The notes beneath the pieces are model-generated. The model had not been told where the DNA came from. It saw nothing but the letters and a program-made list of their open reading frames with translations, and searched no databases. Both the position numbers and the translations under genes were made by a program. A DNA stretch of 64,000 bases. Origin: Brevundimonas vitisensis. Lineage in GTDB: Bacteria > Pseudomonadota > Alphaproteobacteria > Caulobacterales > Caulobacteraceae. The DNA is taken from NCBI RefSeq assembly GCF_016656965.1, contig NZ_CP067977.1, forward strand, positions 2,912,717-2,976,716, in the 5' to 3' direction. Shown one piece after another: positions 37,816 to 45,448 of the stretch. The stretch's first letter is position 1. Each line of letters starts with the position of its first letter.

Positions 37816-38796
37816 CTATGGCCATGAAAGCATGAGACCAAGAGCTTCTGCATGACGGGACAGGGACAAGTCGTTTCCGTCTAGCCTACGAATTTCGGTC
37901 GGAGGCGAGGGCAGGGGCAGGCTCGAAAGCAGTCGAAACTGTCGATCCAGCAGGTGAAGGACACCCGGCTCGCTGTCTCGATCTTCCCTTTCGGAAAAGG
38001 TCGATCCACCCACCGCGATAACATCCTGACCGACGGCCAGTCCGCGCGTCATCAGGTTCGAAACCTTCGCCTGCATGCCGGCCGAGTTTATCAGGGTGCC
38101 CTCCAGTGAGCCGCAGGACAGAATGGAACCGTCCTCAAGCAGCGCCAGGTTGTGACATCCGGTGCCCGCCATCGCCCTCCGCTCGACGACATTCCATGAC
38201 GCATCCAGCAGGGCTATCTCGCTGGTCCGACCTGTCCGATTATAGTCATTATGGAGGACCAGGAGGCGTCGGTCGCCGCTGCCCAAAACCGAGTTGAAAT
38301 GGACATAATCCGCCGTGCCGGGCCGCTCCCGGATGAAGGGGAAGGGCTGGAATTCCTTTGTCTTGGCATCGGGAGCAATCTCCAGGATGCGCTGACGATA
38401 GGTATCGACGACGATCAGGGTGTCGCCAATCAGGTCGATCTGGTGACAACCGTTGTCGAGGCCGTCCACAAAGACTGCGGTGTCCACGATCCGGGCATCC
38501 TGCACACACAGACGGACGATCCGGCCCATACGAGTGGGAAAGCGAGGCCGGTCACAGGCTTCGAATGCCAGGATGTCGTTTCCATCTAGCGTCAGTCCGA
38601 AATACTGACCATGGGCGACACGTCTCCAGCCTGCCGCACCGGCGGCGAGCAGGCCCCTACGGGTCGAGACAATGTAATCGCAACCGCTCAAATCCCGTGT
38701 AACGAGCCGTATCTGACCTGCGGCGTAGGCGCGCCTTGCAAGCGCCAGCGCGAGTTGGCGATCCCTCGCGATGACGTGTTCTCCTGCGTGCGTCAC
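37816..38796 (-). CDS. Propeller-like protein of unknown function in the lasso cluster
   Basis: About 326 residues from a GTG at 38796; the same frame is open up to an ATG at 38913, which would overlap the divergent oxygenase gene. Beta-rich repeats of the type LIGDTLIVVDTYRQRILEI, RLLVLHNDYNRTG and VGQDVIAVGGSTFSERE suggest a beta propeller. Two segments repeat a GCH motif: LDNGCHQIDLIGD and GTGCHNLALLEDG. The same His position in successive blades could bind a metal. No signal peptide is seen. I do not recognise the family; the location suggests tailoring or immunity. Confidence 0.6.
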   Translation of the reverse strand: MTHAGEHVIARDRQLALALARRAYAAGQIRLVTRDLSGCDYIVSTRRGLLAAGAAGWRRVAHGQYFGLTLDGNDILAFEACDRPRFPTRMGRIVRLCVQDARIVDTAVFVDGLDNGCHQIDLIGDTLIVVDTYRQRILEIAPDAKTKEFQPFPFIRERPGTADYVHFNSVLGSGDRRLLVLHNDYNRTGRTSEIALLDASWNVVERRAMAGTGCHNLALLEDGSILSCGSLEGTLINSAGMQAKVSNLMTRGLAVGQDVIAVGGSTFSEREDRDSEPGVLHLLDRQFRLLSSLPLPSPPTEIRRLDGNDLSLSRHAEALGLMLSWP

Positions 38797-38888
38797 TGTG
38801 CCAGCCCGCCTCGCCACGATAGAAGCGAGTCTGTCGGGGCAGCGTCGGCCCGATTTCAAACCAATTGTCGGGGCGTTCTGCAAGCACC

Positions 38889-39497
38889 ATGACCTCAACG
38901 GCCTTGACCACACCGCGCCTGGGCCCCTTCGAGACTGTTCTTCCGCCCATAGACGCAGCGCGTGCGGCGTTCGCCATTTCCCGGTCCCAGGTGTGGCCCG
39001 ATGCTCTCGATCGGCGGCTTCTGACGTCCATCATGGGGCTGTGTGAGCGCGCTGTCTTCGCATCGAATACGGTCGAGGGCCTCGGCCACAGAGAAATCGA
39101 GCGCCCTCCGCTGGCCGGCACCGCAGTGCTTCTCATGCTGCGGCGACCTCTTCTGTATCGCTGGCTGGAAGCGGTCACCGGGTGCGCGCCCATTACTGAC
39201 GTGGAGGGACGGGTGGTGCGGACCTGGCCAAGACCAGGAGACGAACTGGCCTGGCACGACGATTTGAACGGAAAGGGGCGGCGTCTCGGCATCACTATCG
39301 GTCTGGGGAGCAACGCTTATGAAGGTGGCCTGTTCGAAATGAGGGCGCGGCCGGGCAAGGAGCCCCTCATACAGTTTCGCCACGACGCGGCGGGAACGGC
39401 GCTGGTGTTTGAAGTCTCTTCGCGTTGCGAGCATCGCGTTCATCCCCTTGTCGCAGGAGGGCCGCGTCAGGTTTTCACAGGCTGGTTTCTCGGATGA
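38889..39497 (+). CDS. 2-oxoglutarate/Fe(II) oxygenase, prolyl-4-hydroxylase-like, lasso set A
   Basis: A 202-residue protein with the double-stranded beta-helix iron site: ELAWHDDLN (HxD), then CEHRVHPLVAGGPRQVFTGWF giving the distal His and the 2-oxoglutarate-binding Arg. The strand LGITIGLGSNAYEGGLFEMR between them is typical for prolyl-hydroxylase-like 2OG enzymes. Its stop overlaps the cyclase start (ATGA), so it is translated together with the set A cyclase and probably hydroxylates the precursor or product. Confidence 0.8.
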   Translation: MTSTALTTPRLGPFETVLPPIDAARAAFAISRSQVWPDALDRRLLTSIMGLCERAVFASNTVEGLGHREIERPPLAGTAVLLMLRRPLLYRWLEAVTGCAPITDVEGRVVRTWPRPGDELAWHDDLNGKGRRLGITIGLGSNAYEGGLFEMRARPGKEPLIQFRHDAAGTALVFEVSSRCEHRVHPLVAGGPRQVFTGWFLG

Positions 39498-41254
39498 AGA
39501 ACGGTCTCTACGCCCTTGCCTCACTGGATGGCTCGCCTTTGGACCGGCGTCACGTCGGGGTTCTGTTCTCGAGTTTTCCGCGCCAACCTGACAGCGCAGG
39601 CAGTTTCGCAGCCCTTGCGTCTGACCCCCACCCGCACGCCGCGTCGCGTCACGATGACGGCCCGTGCACCGACCTTTTTCTCGGGCATGTCGACGAGCCT
39701 CGGGAGATGCGCCAACGTCTGGGTCTGGCTGCGGACGCGAGCCATGCTGAAATCGCCGGTGCCGCACAGGATCGCTGGGGCCTCGAGGCCGCGCGGGAGC
39801 TGGGGGGTGAATGGACCCTTCTTCGATGGAATGCGCGAACGCGGACCCTCGTCCTGCTTATGTCGGAGTGCCGTCGGGACGATTGCTACTTTGCGGTTTC
39901 AAACGGACAGGTGGCGATTAGCCCTCAACTGGTGCGGCTGGCGAAGCTGGACGGGGTTGATGGCGATCTTGACCCGGATGCCCTGGTGCGAACGATGGGA
40001 CGGTATCCGCTGGCCGAGTCACTCGGCAATCGCACCTTTGTCCGGGGCGTTCAGCGGCTGATGCCGGGAAGCCAGACGACGCTCCGGTCCGACGGCGGCG
40101 TGACGGCGACGCTGGCCGCGCCGGTCACTCCAGAGGTTCGCACGATTTCCTTCGACGAGGCCGTGCACGAGATCGAGGTTCTGCTTCGAAAGATCGTAAG
40201 GCGTCGACTGGCGGACGGGCGTGACGCCGCCTTCATGCTCAGCGGGGGGCTCGATTCCAGTCTCATCGCCTGGATTGCGTCCGAGGAGCGCGGACCACGG
40301 CAGTGTCTCAGCTTTTTGACATCAGCGGCACCTGAGGGGAGCGATATTCCCGATGAGACCGGCTGGGCCTCTATCGTCGCTGATCATTTGGGATTCCCAA
40401 TGGTGCCTGTGAGGCCCGGGCCGGACGTTGATGTCTATGCCCCGACCTCACGGATGCTGGCCAGTCGGGAGCGCCCGATCCTCTCCCCCCGACATTACCT
40501 CTATGAGGCTCTTGAGCAGGCGGCCATTGAGCGGGGGGCCTCCGTTCTGTTCGATGGCGGATACGGCGAGTTGACGGTGACCCACCTGGGTCATGGGCAT
40601 TCCGGAAATACCTCTTGGCGGCGTCGACTGATGCGCGAGCTGGGGATGAGGCTGGCGGCTTCTCACTTGGACTTTCGAGGCAGCGCCAGTTCGTTCCACG
40701 TTTGTCTTGCGGCGGACCTTCTGCGGCAGAACCCGGGATTGGGGACGAGGGAACAAGAGCCGCCTCGCAGGAAGCTGGATGCCACAAACTCTTTTGGCTA
40801 CGCGACTGGCTGGGAAAAGAGCGCAGTTCCGCCGACGATCATGGGGGATGCCGCCGTACGGTATGCGATGCCGTTCCGGCATCGCGAATTGTTAGCCCTG
40901 TTCGCGTCACTACCGGCCGAATTCGCGCGGCACAACGGCGTACCCCGGGCTATCGGACGGGCCATCCTGAGAGGACGTCTGCCGGACACAATCGTCTCAA
41001 GGACGTCGAAAATGGCTTTTTCGCCAACCTATCCACTTCTTCTGCAGACGCAGGCCCCAACCGCCCGCGAAAGGCTGAGAGCCCAACGCGAGGCGGGAGC
41101 GGGTGAATGGCTTGATCTGGAATGGCTTGATCAGGCGCTGGCGGATCTCGCTAACGGCAGACCGTTCAACACCCCGATGCTATTCAGAATCCAGGCAACA
41201 GCTAACGCAGCCCAATTCTTCGGCTGGTGGAGAGATCAGGGCGCGGACAGCTGA
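39494..41254 (+). CDS. Lasso-peptide cyclase (asparagine-synthetase-like), set A
   Basis: A 586-residue protein with an N-terminal glutaminase-like domain lacking the catalytic Cys2 (starts MKNGLYALAS) and a C-terminal synthetase domain with the ATP-pyrophosphatase motif FMLSGGLDSSLIAW near residue 250. Lasso cyclases of this type adenylate the Asp or Glu side chain of the core and form the ring with the N-terminal amine. It ends three bases from the convergent precursor gene. Confidence 0.88.
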   Translation: MKNGLYALASLDGSPLDRRHVGVLFSSFPRQPDSAGSFAALASDPHPHAASRHDDGPCTDLFLGHVDEPREMRQRLGLAADASHAEIAGAAQDRWGLEAARELGGEWTLLRWNARTRTLVLLMSECRRDDCYFAVSNGQVAISPQLVRLAKLDGVDGDLDPDALVRTMGRYPLAESLGNRTFVRGVQRLMPGSQTTLRSDGGVTATLAAPVTPEVRTISFDEAVHEIEVLLRKIVRRRLADGRDAAFMLSGGLDSSLIAWIASEERGPRQCLSFLTSAAPEGSDIPDETGWASIVADHLGFPMVPVRPGPDVDVYAPTSRMLASRERPILSPRHYLYEALEQAAIERGASVLFDGGYGELTVTHLGHGHSGNTSWRRRLMRELGMRLAASHLDFRGSASSFHVCLAADLLRQNPGLGTREQEPPRRKLDATNSFGYATGWEKSAVPPTIMGDAAVRYAMPFRHRELLALFASLPAEFARHNGVPRAIGRAILRGRLPDTIVSRTSKMAFSPTYPLLLQTQAPTARERLRAQREAGAGEWLDLEWLDQALADLANGRPFNTPMLFRIQATANAAQFFGWWRDQGADS

Positions 41255-41257
41255 TGA

Positions 41258-41401
41258 TCAGGATTGCGTGCAGTCCGCGTGGACACCGCCGTCGCCGCCT
41301 ACACCCGGGAAGCCGGCGGTTTCCGGCACGGCTAGTTCCGAGACTTCCGGCTCGATCCATTCGCGCTGGCCGTTCGTGGTGGCGGAATTGACTTCGGTCA
41401 T
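41258..41401 (-). CDS. Lasso-peptide precursor A (47 aa)
   Basis: MTEVNSATTNGQREWIEPEV then SELAVPETA forms the leader, with core GFPGVGGDGGVHADCTQS. The leader has the aromatic-x-x-Pro motif bound by B1 (WIEP) and Thr at the -2 position. The core starts with Gly and has Asp at position 8, the ring acceptor, and it ends in Ser18. One Cys at position 15 has no partner, so no disulfide is possible within a monomer. AGAGG lies seven bases before the ATG. It is the last gene of the minus-strand operon that includes B1, two kinases and an oxygenase. Confidence 0.9.
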   Translation of the reverse strand: MTEVNSATTNGQREWIEPEVSELAVPETAGFPGVGGDGGVHADCTQS

Positions 41402-41443
41402 TTGACTACCTCTATCGACAAAGAGAAGAATCAATCCGCCGCA

Positions 41444-41710
41444 TCAGGCAGAGCGTTCAACGAGCTCAAGTCTATCCATTTGGTCCAAGAGCTTGGAGAT
41501 TGATTCCTTACAGTGTTCTGGCGCAACTGAAAAGACTGCTGTCATGGCCTCAACCAGCCAAGCTTCGTCGCGCGGAGCCTCAAGCAAGCGCCAGGCTTCA
41601 GCGGCCGTGTCATTCAAGGCGACGTAGCGCCCGCTCTCGAGGTGCAGCATGATCAGGTGGTCTTCCACCTCAGTGCCGACCCAGTCCTCACACCGCTTCC
41701 AGGTGGGCAT
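41444..41710 (-). CDS. PqqD-like lasso B1 protein (leader-recognition element), set A
   Basis: An 88-residue PqqD-fold protein: VEDHLIMLHLESGRYVALNDTAAEAWRLLEAPRDEAWLVEAMTAVFSVAPEHCKESISKLLDQMDRLELVE. In lasso pathways this binds the precursor leader and hands it to B2. It lies directly before the precursor gene (42 bases). Confidence 0.88.
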   Translation of the reverse strand: MPTWKRCEDWVGTEVEDHLIMLHLESGRYVALNDTAAEAWRLLEAPRDEAWLVEAMTAVFSVAPEHCKESISKLLDQMDRLELVERSA

Positions 41711-41726
41711 CCCTCACACTCTCCAC

Positions 41727-42533
41727 TCAATACGCGCACAGGGAATCCTTGCGGGCACCGACGGTGACAGCCCGGAGCCGGGTCGCGATTTCCCCGATGG
41801 TTCCGATAAAGTTTGCTTCGGTCCCGAGCAACTTTAGAATTCTCGGCCGATGCCGGTGGCGAAGGAGGCCGGCGAGCGCTTCGAGGCCTGTCAGCCTGCG
41901 TGCGGCCTTGGCATCCATCTCAAGCATGAGAACCGTCCTGACGGGAAATTCTTCAAGCTGCTGGTTCAGTGGCACAGGGATGAGTGTGCGGCGGTCCGTC
42001 ATGTCGTGGGGCCTGGCAAAAAATCCGCCCGGTAGCCCGCTGGCGATCACAGCGCCGTCCCGGATGTGAAGTCGCACGGAATCATCGGCGATTGCGCGGG
42101 CACCTCGTCCCACGGCCCGCTGCAGCCGTGTCGACTTGCCAGAGCCCGAAGCCCCCATGAACAGCAGGCCGACATCCCGGTCTTGCCTCGCGATTGCCGA
42201 GGCATGCAGGACGACCTCTCCCCTTGCCCAGAGCAGGCTGGGGAGCACCGTAGCCACCAGCATTTCACCGATCGGGGCAACGTCAGCGCCATCCACGGGT
42301 GTGATGATCACCCTGTTCCGATCAACGATGGTGTAGCGCGCGACGTCCGGCATGACGAACTCGAACAGGTCGGCGTCCCGAACCCGATAGGGCCCCCAGG
42401 CGACGGTCTCGGCCCAAGGGCGGGGAACACCAAACACAATCTCGACGTCCGGGGTCACGCCCTCTCGCGCGGGCATGCCACCGGGAAGGGCGCATTCGGT
42501 GCGGAAATATAGGCCGAAGGCGGTGCAGAGCAT
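41727..42533 (-). CDS. HPr-kinase-like protein 1, putative lasso-peptide kinase, set A
   Basis: A 268-residue protein with HPr-kinase fold landmarks: VVLHASAIARQDRDVGLLFMGASGSGKSTRLQRAVG (Walker A) and ARAIADDSVRLH (the DD motif). Lasso clusters with this protein type, such as that of paeninodin, encode a kinase that phosphorylates the C-terminal Ser of the precursor. Precursor A ends in Ser. The ATG at 42533 is preferred over an in-frame TTG at 42563. Confidence 0.82.
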   Translation of the reverse strand: MLCTAFGLYFRTECALPGGMPAREGVTPDVEIVFGVPRPWAETVAWGPYRVRDADLFEFVMPDVARYTIVDRNRVIITPVDGADVAPIGEMLVATVLPSLLWARGEVVLHASAIARQDRDVGLLFMGASGSGKSTRLQRAVGRGARAIADDSVRLHIRDGAVIASGLPGGFFARPHDMTDRRTLIPVPLNQQLEEFPVRTVLMLEMDAKAARRLTGLEALAGLLRHRHRPRILKLLGTEANFIGTIGEIATRLRAVTVGARKDSLCAY

Positions 42534-42543
42534 TGCGCGCCGC

Positions 42544-43758
42544 TCAGCCACGCAGAATGTCAAAGGCCAAGCAGATTCGGCGACCCGTCCCGAGATGGGG
42601 GAAGGTTCTGTGATAGGTGTGCGACGGGAACAGCATCATCAGACCGGATTTCGGGCGGACCAGGGTCTGACCAAAGTCCCGTGCCGCAGCCTCACCGACC
42701 AGGTTCTCGGGAAGACCGAAGACAATGCAACCGCCGGGGCCGGTGCCCAGGGTGATTCCGTCCGGAACATCGACATAGTAGACGCCGCTCATCCACCCAT
42801 GCTGGTGGACGTGCCATTCCTCGTATCCATCGCCGTCTGTGATTACACACCAGTTGTGCAGGATTGCCCGATCCGGCCGACCCTGCACCCAGACGGACTC
42901 TTCCTGATCCAGATACCGCACATGGTCGATCACGGCCTCGCGGATCAGGGCCTGGAGTGCGGGGATCGCCACGGAGGAGGCAAACGCAGGTTGGTCGACA
43001 CGCCACGTCTTGCTTGACGCCGTGCCATGCCGATCAAAGCGAATGTCAGGGTGCCGCTCAAGCTCGCTTCTCACATCACGATTCAGCGACGCGAGGTCCG
43101 ACCACCCGGCCGGAGCGGCCAAGTGTCCGCGATACAGGAAGCGGTCCAGGTCGACGACCTTGCGAGCCTCGTCGAACCGACCCTGTCCCACAAGTGCCAG
43201 CATTTTTCCTGCCAGAACCCGGGAATGCGTGACGCCCCGGCCGATCAGTTGTTCGGCCGTGGCAAGGGCCGAGGCGGTCGATCCGGACGCAAGGTCGAGA
43301 GCGACGAGACGCTTGTAGGCATTGGCGTTGAACGGGTCCAGTTGCAGCGCTGCCATCAGGGTCGTTCGGCCTTCCTCGTGCCGTCCCTGCCGGATCAGGG
43401 CCTTGCCCAGCACGGCCAGAACCTGCGCCTCATGCGAGGGTTCGCCCGCGAGCGGCAGGGCCAGACGCGCCATGTGCTCGGCCATGCGATCGTCCTCGGG
43501 GGTCTCTCTGGAGATGTGGCACTCGGCCAGCATGGCCGCCCAAGAGGCGGCAGGGCTTTCGTCCCAAAGCTGTCGGTAGAGGTCGATCGCCTCGTCGAAC
43601 CGATCCTGAATAAAGTGCAGGCTGGCCAGCCGCCCCCTGAGAGTGATGGACGACGGATTGGCCGACACGGCCTTGCGCAGCAGGTCGACCTCGTGGGCCT
43701 TGGCGAGCGGAAGCGGCGGTTCGATCTCCAGCGAAAATGTCGTCACGGCGTCAGTCAT
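42544..43758 (-). CDS. TPR protein with C-terminal 2OG-Fe(II) oxygenase domain, lasso set A
   Basis: A 404-residue protein. Residues about 20-210 are tetratricopeptide-like helices; the C-terminal 180 residues form a putative 2OG-Fe(II) oxygenase (TIGR02466-like): EEWHVHQHGWMSGVYYVDVP, GLMMLFPSHTYHRTFPHLGTGRRICLAFDI, giving HxH, a distal His and an Arg. It is unrelated in detail to the oxygenase at 38889. Start and stop overlap its neighbours or lie close, so it is part of the kinase-B1-precursor operon. Confidence 0.8.
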   Translation of the reverse strand: MTDAVTTFSLEIEPPLPLAKAHEVDLLRKAVSANPSSITLRGRLASLHFIQDRFDEAIDLYRQLWDESPAASWAAMLAECHISRETPEDDRMAEHMARLALPLAGEPSHEAQVLAVLGKALIRQGRHEEGRTTLMAALQLDPFNANAYKRLVALDLASGSTASALATAEQLIGRGVTHSRVLAGKMLALVGQGRFDEARKVVDLDRFLYRGHLAAPAGWSDLASLNRDVRSELERHPDIRFDRHGTASSKTWRVDQPAFASSVAIPALQALIREAVIDHVRYLDQEESVWVQGRPDRAILHNWCVITDGDGYEEWHVHQHGWMSGVYYVDVPDGITLGTGPGGCIVFGLPENLVGEAAARDFGQTLVRPKSGLMMLFPSHTYHRTFPHLGTGRRICLAFDILRG

Positions 43759-44636
43759 TCTCCAAAGCTCAGCGCGTGTCTGCCGACGTTCGAAACCGCG
43801 AACATCAGCCGATCCGCCTTTTCGTCTATCGAGATGTCCGGTCTATCCCTCGCGCCAGGCAAGTTGAAGATCGCAATCGTTCGTGCCGCGTAGAACAGCG
43901 ACGCAGTGCGGGTTCGTTGGTGGGGCAGGACCTGCATCCAGCGGGGGCGAAAGAGTTGCGCCATCAGAGCTTCGCTAGCCCCGGCAAGACCGGCTGGTGC
44001 CGGCGCTCGCTGGAGCAGAATGAGGGATCGCAGAGGTACGGTTCGGGCCAGGTCGACCATCGGCATGGGGTACAGATTCTTCAGGCCGACGGCCGGCGCT
44101 CCGTCGGGGAACAGGCGAACCGCGGGGCGCCCGGGCAGCAGAGTCGGGACGCCTTCGCCTGTCATGGCATTCATCGCGCTCAGATCATCGGACACCAGCC
44201 GGCCGCCCCTCTGTATCAGCGCCTCGCAGAGCGTGGACTTCCCGGCACCTGATGGGCCCGCAAGAAGCACGGCCTGTCCGTCGATTTCCACGGCTGACCC
44301 GTGCAATGGCACAAGACCGCGCAATGCCAGAACGATAGCGACGACCGTGCCGAACAAGGCAGCGGGCACGCCGCCGTCTTCCGGCGATGCCCATTCCACA
44401 CGCTCGCCGTCGAAGACGTCGAACGTCGCGTCGCCGAAGCGAAAGCGGGCACCATCAGGGAAGACCTCGCCGTTGTTGATGGGCGTGCCCCCGGGGCGAT
44501 CCCTAAGGCGGGGCTGGCGTCGCACGGTGACATCGGCCGGTCCCGGTTCGGTCGATGCCAGGAACTGGTCGAGCGGCCGATCGGAATCCCAGAGCAGGCC
44601 AAAGGCCCTGCACCGGAATTGGTCGCCCAAAGACAT
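43755..44636 (-). CDS. HPr-kinase-like protein 2, lasso set A operon
   Basis: A 293-residue protein with VPLHGSAVEIDGQAVLLAGPSGAGKSTLCEAL (Walker A) and GRLVSDDLSAMN. First gene of the minus-strand set A operon; its stop overlaps the next start (ATGA). The ATG at 44636 follows GGAGAG; an upstream GTG at 44720 is also open. Whether it acts on precursor A, B or something else is unknown. Confidence 0.8.
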   Translation of the reverse strand: MSLGDQFRCRAFGLLWDSDRPLDQFLASTEPGPADVTVRRQPRLRDRPGGTPINNGEVFPDGARFRFGDATFDVFDGERVEWASPEDGGVPAALFGTVVAIVLALRGLVPLHGSAVEIDGQAVLLAGPSGAGKSTLCEALIQRGGRLVSDDLSAMNAMTGEGVPTLLPGRPAVRLFPDGAPAVGLKNLYPMPMVDLARTVPLRSLILLQRAPAPAGLAGASEALMAQLFRPRWMQVLPHQRTRTASLFYAARTIAIFNLPGARDRPDISIDEKADRLMFAVSNVGRHALSFGE

Positions 44637-44965
44637 CTGCGGCTCTCCAACTCGGGGCCTCAAGCGGCTCACCTGATGTTCGCTGATGCCATTAGAGCCG
44701 ACGATGGCGGGGTGCGCCACATCCGAAACGGGTAGTGTCGTTTCCGCGACGAGGCAGGGCGCATGAGGATTGACGCGCCTCGCCTGTCTGGTGACGCGTC
44801 AGCCGGGACCGCACGCGCGACTACACTGAGCTAGCCCGCCACCTTAAACTGTCGCGGGCCGCGAAGCAGACAGGGTGTGGCAATCGACAATTTTTCTGAC
44901 GCGCTCCGCATTCCCAGAACGTGTTGTCAGTCCAACGCTAACTCGTCTCCGCGTCGCGGCCCCGT
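44637..44965. other. Intergenic region between the two lasso sets, no gene seen
   Basis: A 329-base stretch with no convincing coding frame. It contains an alternative GTG start (44720) for the downstream kinase and presumably the promoter of the set A operon. I see no lasso-type leader, repeat or terminator in it on either strand. Confidence 0.5.
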
Positions 44966-45448
44966 TTATCGGAAGGCGGCGCTTTCGAAGCGAGCGATTT
45001 CGACTTGGTCGCCTGGGCGTCCCAGGCCGACAACGACGTGACCATGACAGGTCAGCCAGGCATGAGCGGCGTTCTGGCCGTTGTTTGTCATTCTGACCGA
45101 CAGGTGAATCCGCACGGTCTCTCCCCGTCGTCGTAGCATGGCGCGTCCCGCCATGGCCTGGGCGAGGCACAAGGTCGGGAAGGGCAGAAGGGTGTCCGCG
45201 CGGTGGATAGCGCGGGAGGTCGCCGCGATTACGCTGCTGGGAGGGGTCCTCGGTCCCGCCAGAGGCGTTTCGACTCCAAGCGCCTTGCCCAGAAGGTGCC
45301 GCGTCACATAACGCGAAGGCAGGATGCGCAGGGTCAACGCCATGGCCGCCAGGGTCAGCGTAGCTTCGCACACTCTGGCACGCCGTTTCCAGCGCCGCTC
45401 ACGGGTCTGATGGCCCCAGCGAGAGGAGGGCGTGTCCCTAGCGGTCAT
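44966..45448 (-). CDS. Lasso-peptide B2 protein (leader peptidase), set B
   Basis: A 160-residue B2-family protein. FPTLCLAQAMAGRAML holds the catalytic Cys and GQNAAHAWLTCHGHVVVG the catalytic His. Sequence similarity to the set A B2 is low apart from these motifs. The ATG at 45448 overlaps the cyclase stop by 11 bases; a further upstream ATG at 45481 is also possible. Last gene of the set B operon. Confidence 0.85.
   Translation of the reverse strand: MTARDTPSSRWGHQTRERRWKRRARVCEATLTLAAMALTLRILPSRYVTRHLLGKALGVETPLAGPRTPPSSVIAATSRAIHRADTLLPFPTLCLAQAMAGRAMLRRRGETVRIHLSVRMTNNGQNAAHAWLTCHGHVVVGLGRPGDQVEIARFESAAFR

Noticed and set aside
44830..44870. GGCTAGCTCAGTGTAG-like string on the minus strand, resembling a tRNA D arm
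   Set aside because: No acceptor, anticodon or T arm around it; not a tRNA.
44637..44965. Possible third lasso precursor in the gap between the two sets
   Set aside because: Both strands were read: no aromatic-x-x-Pro leader, Thr -2 or Gly-x6-7-Asp/Glu pattern was found.
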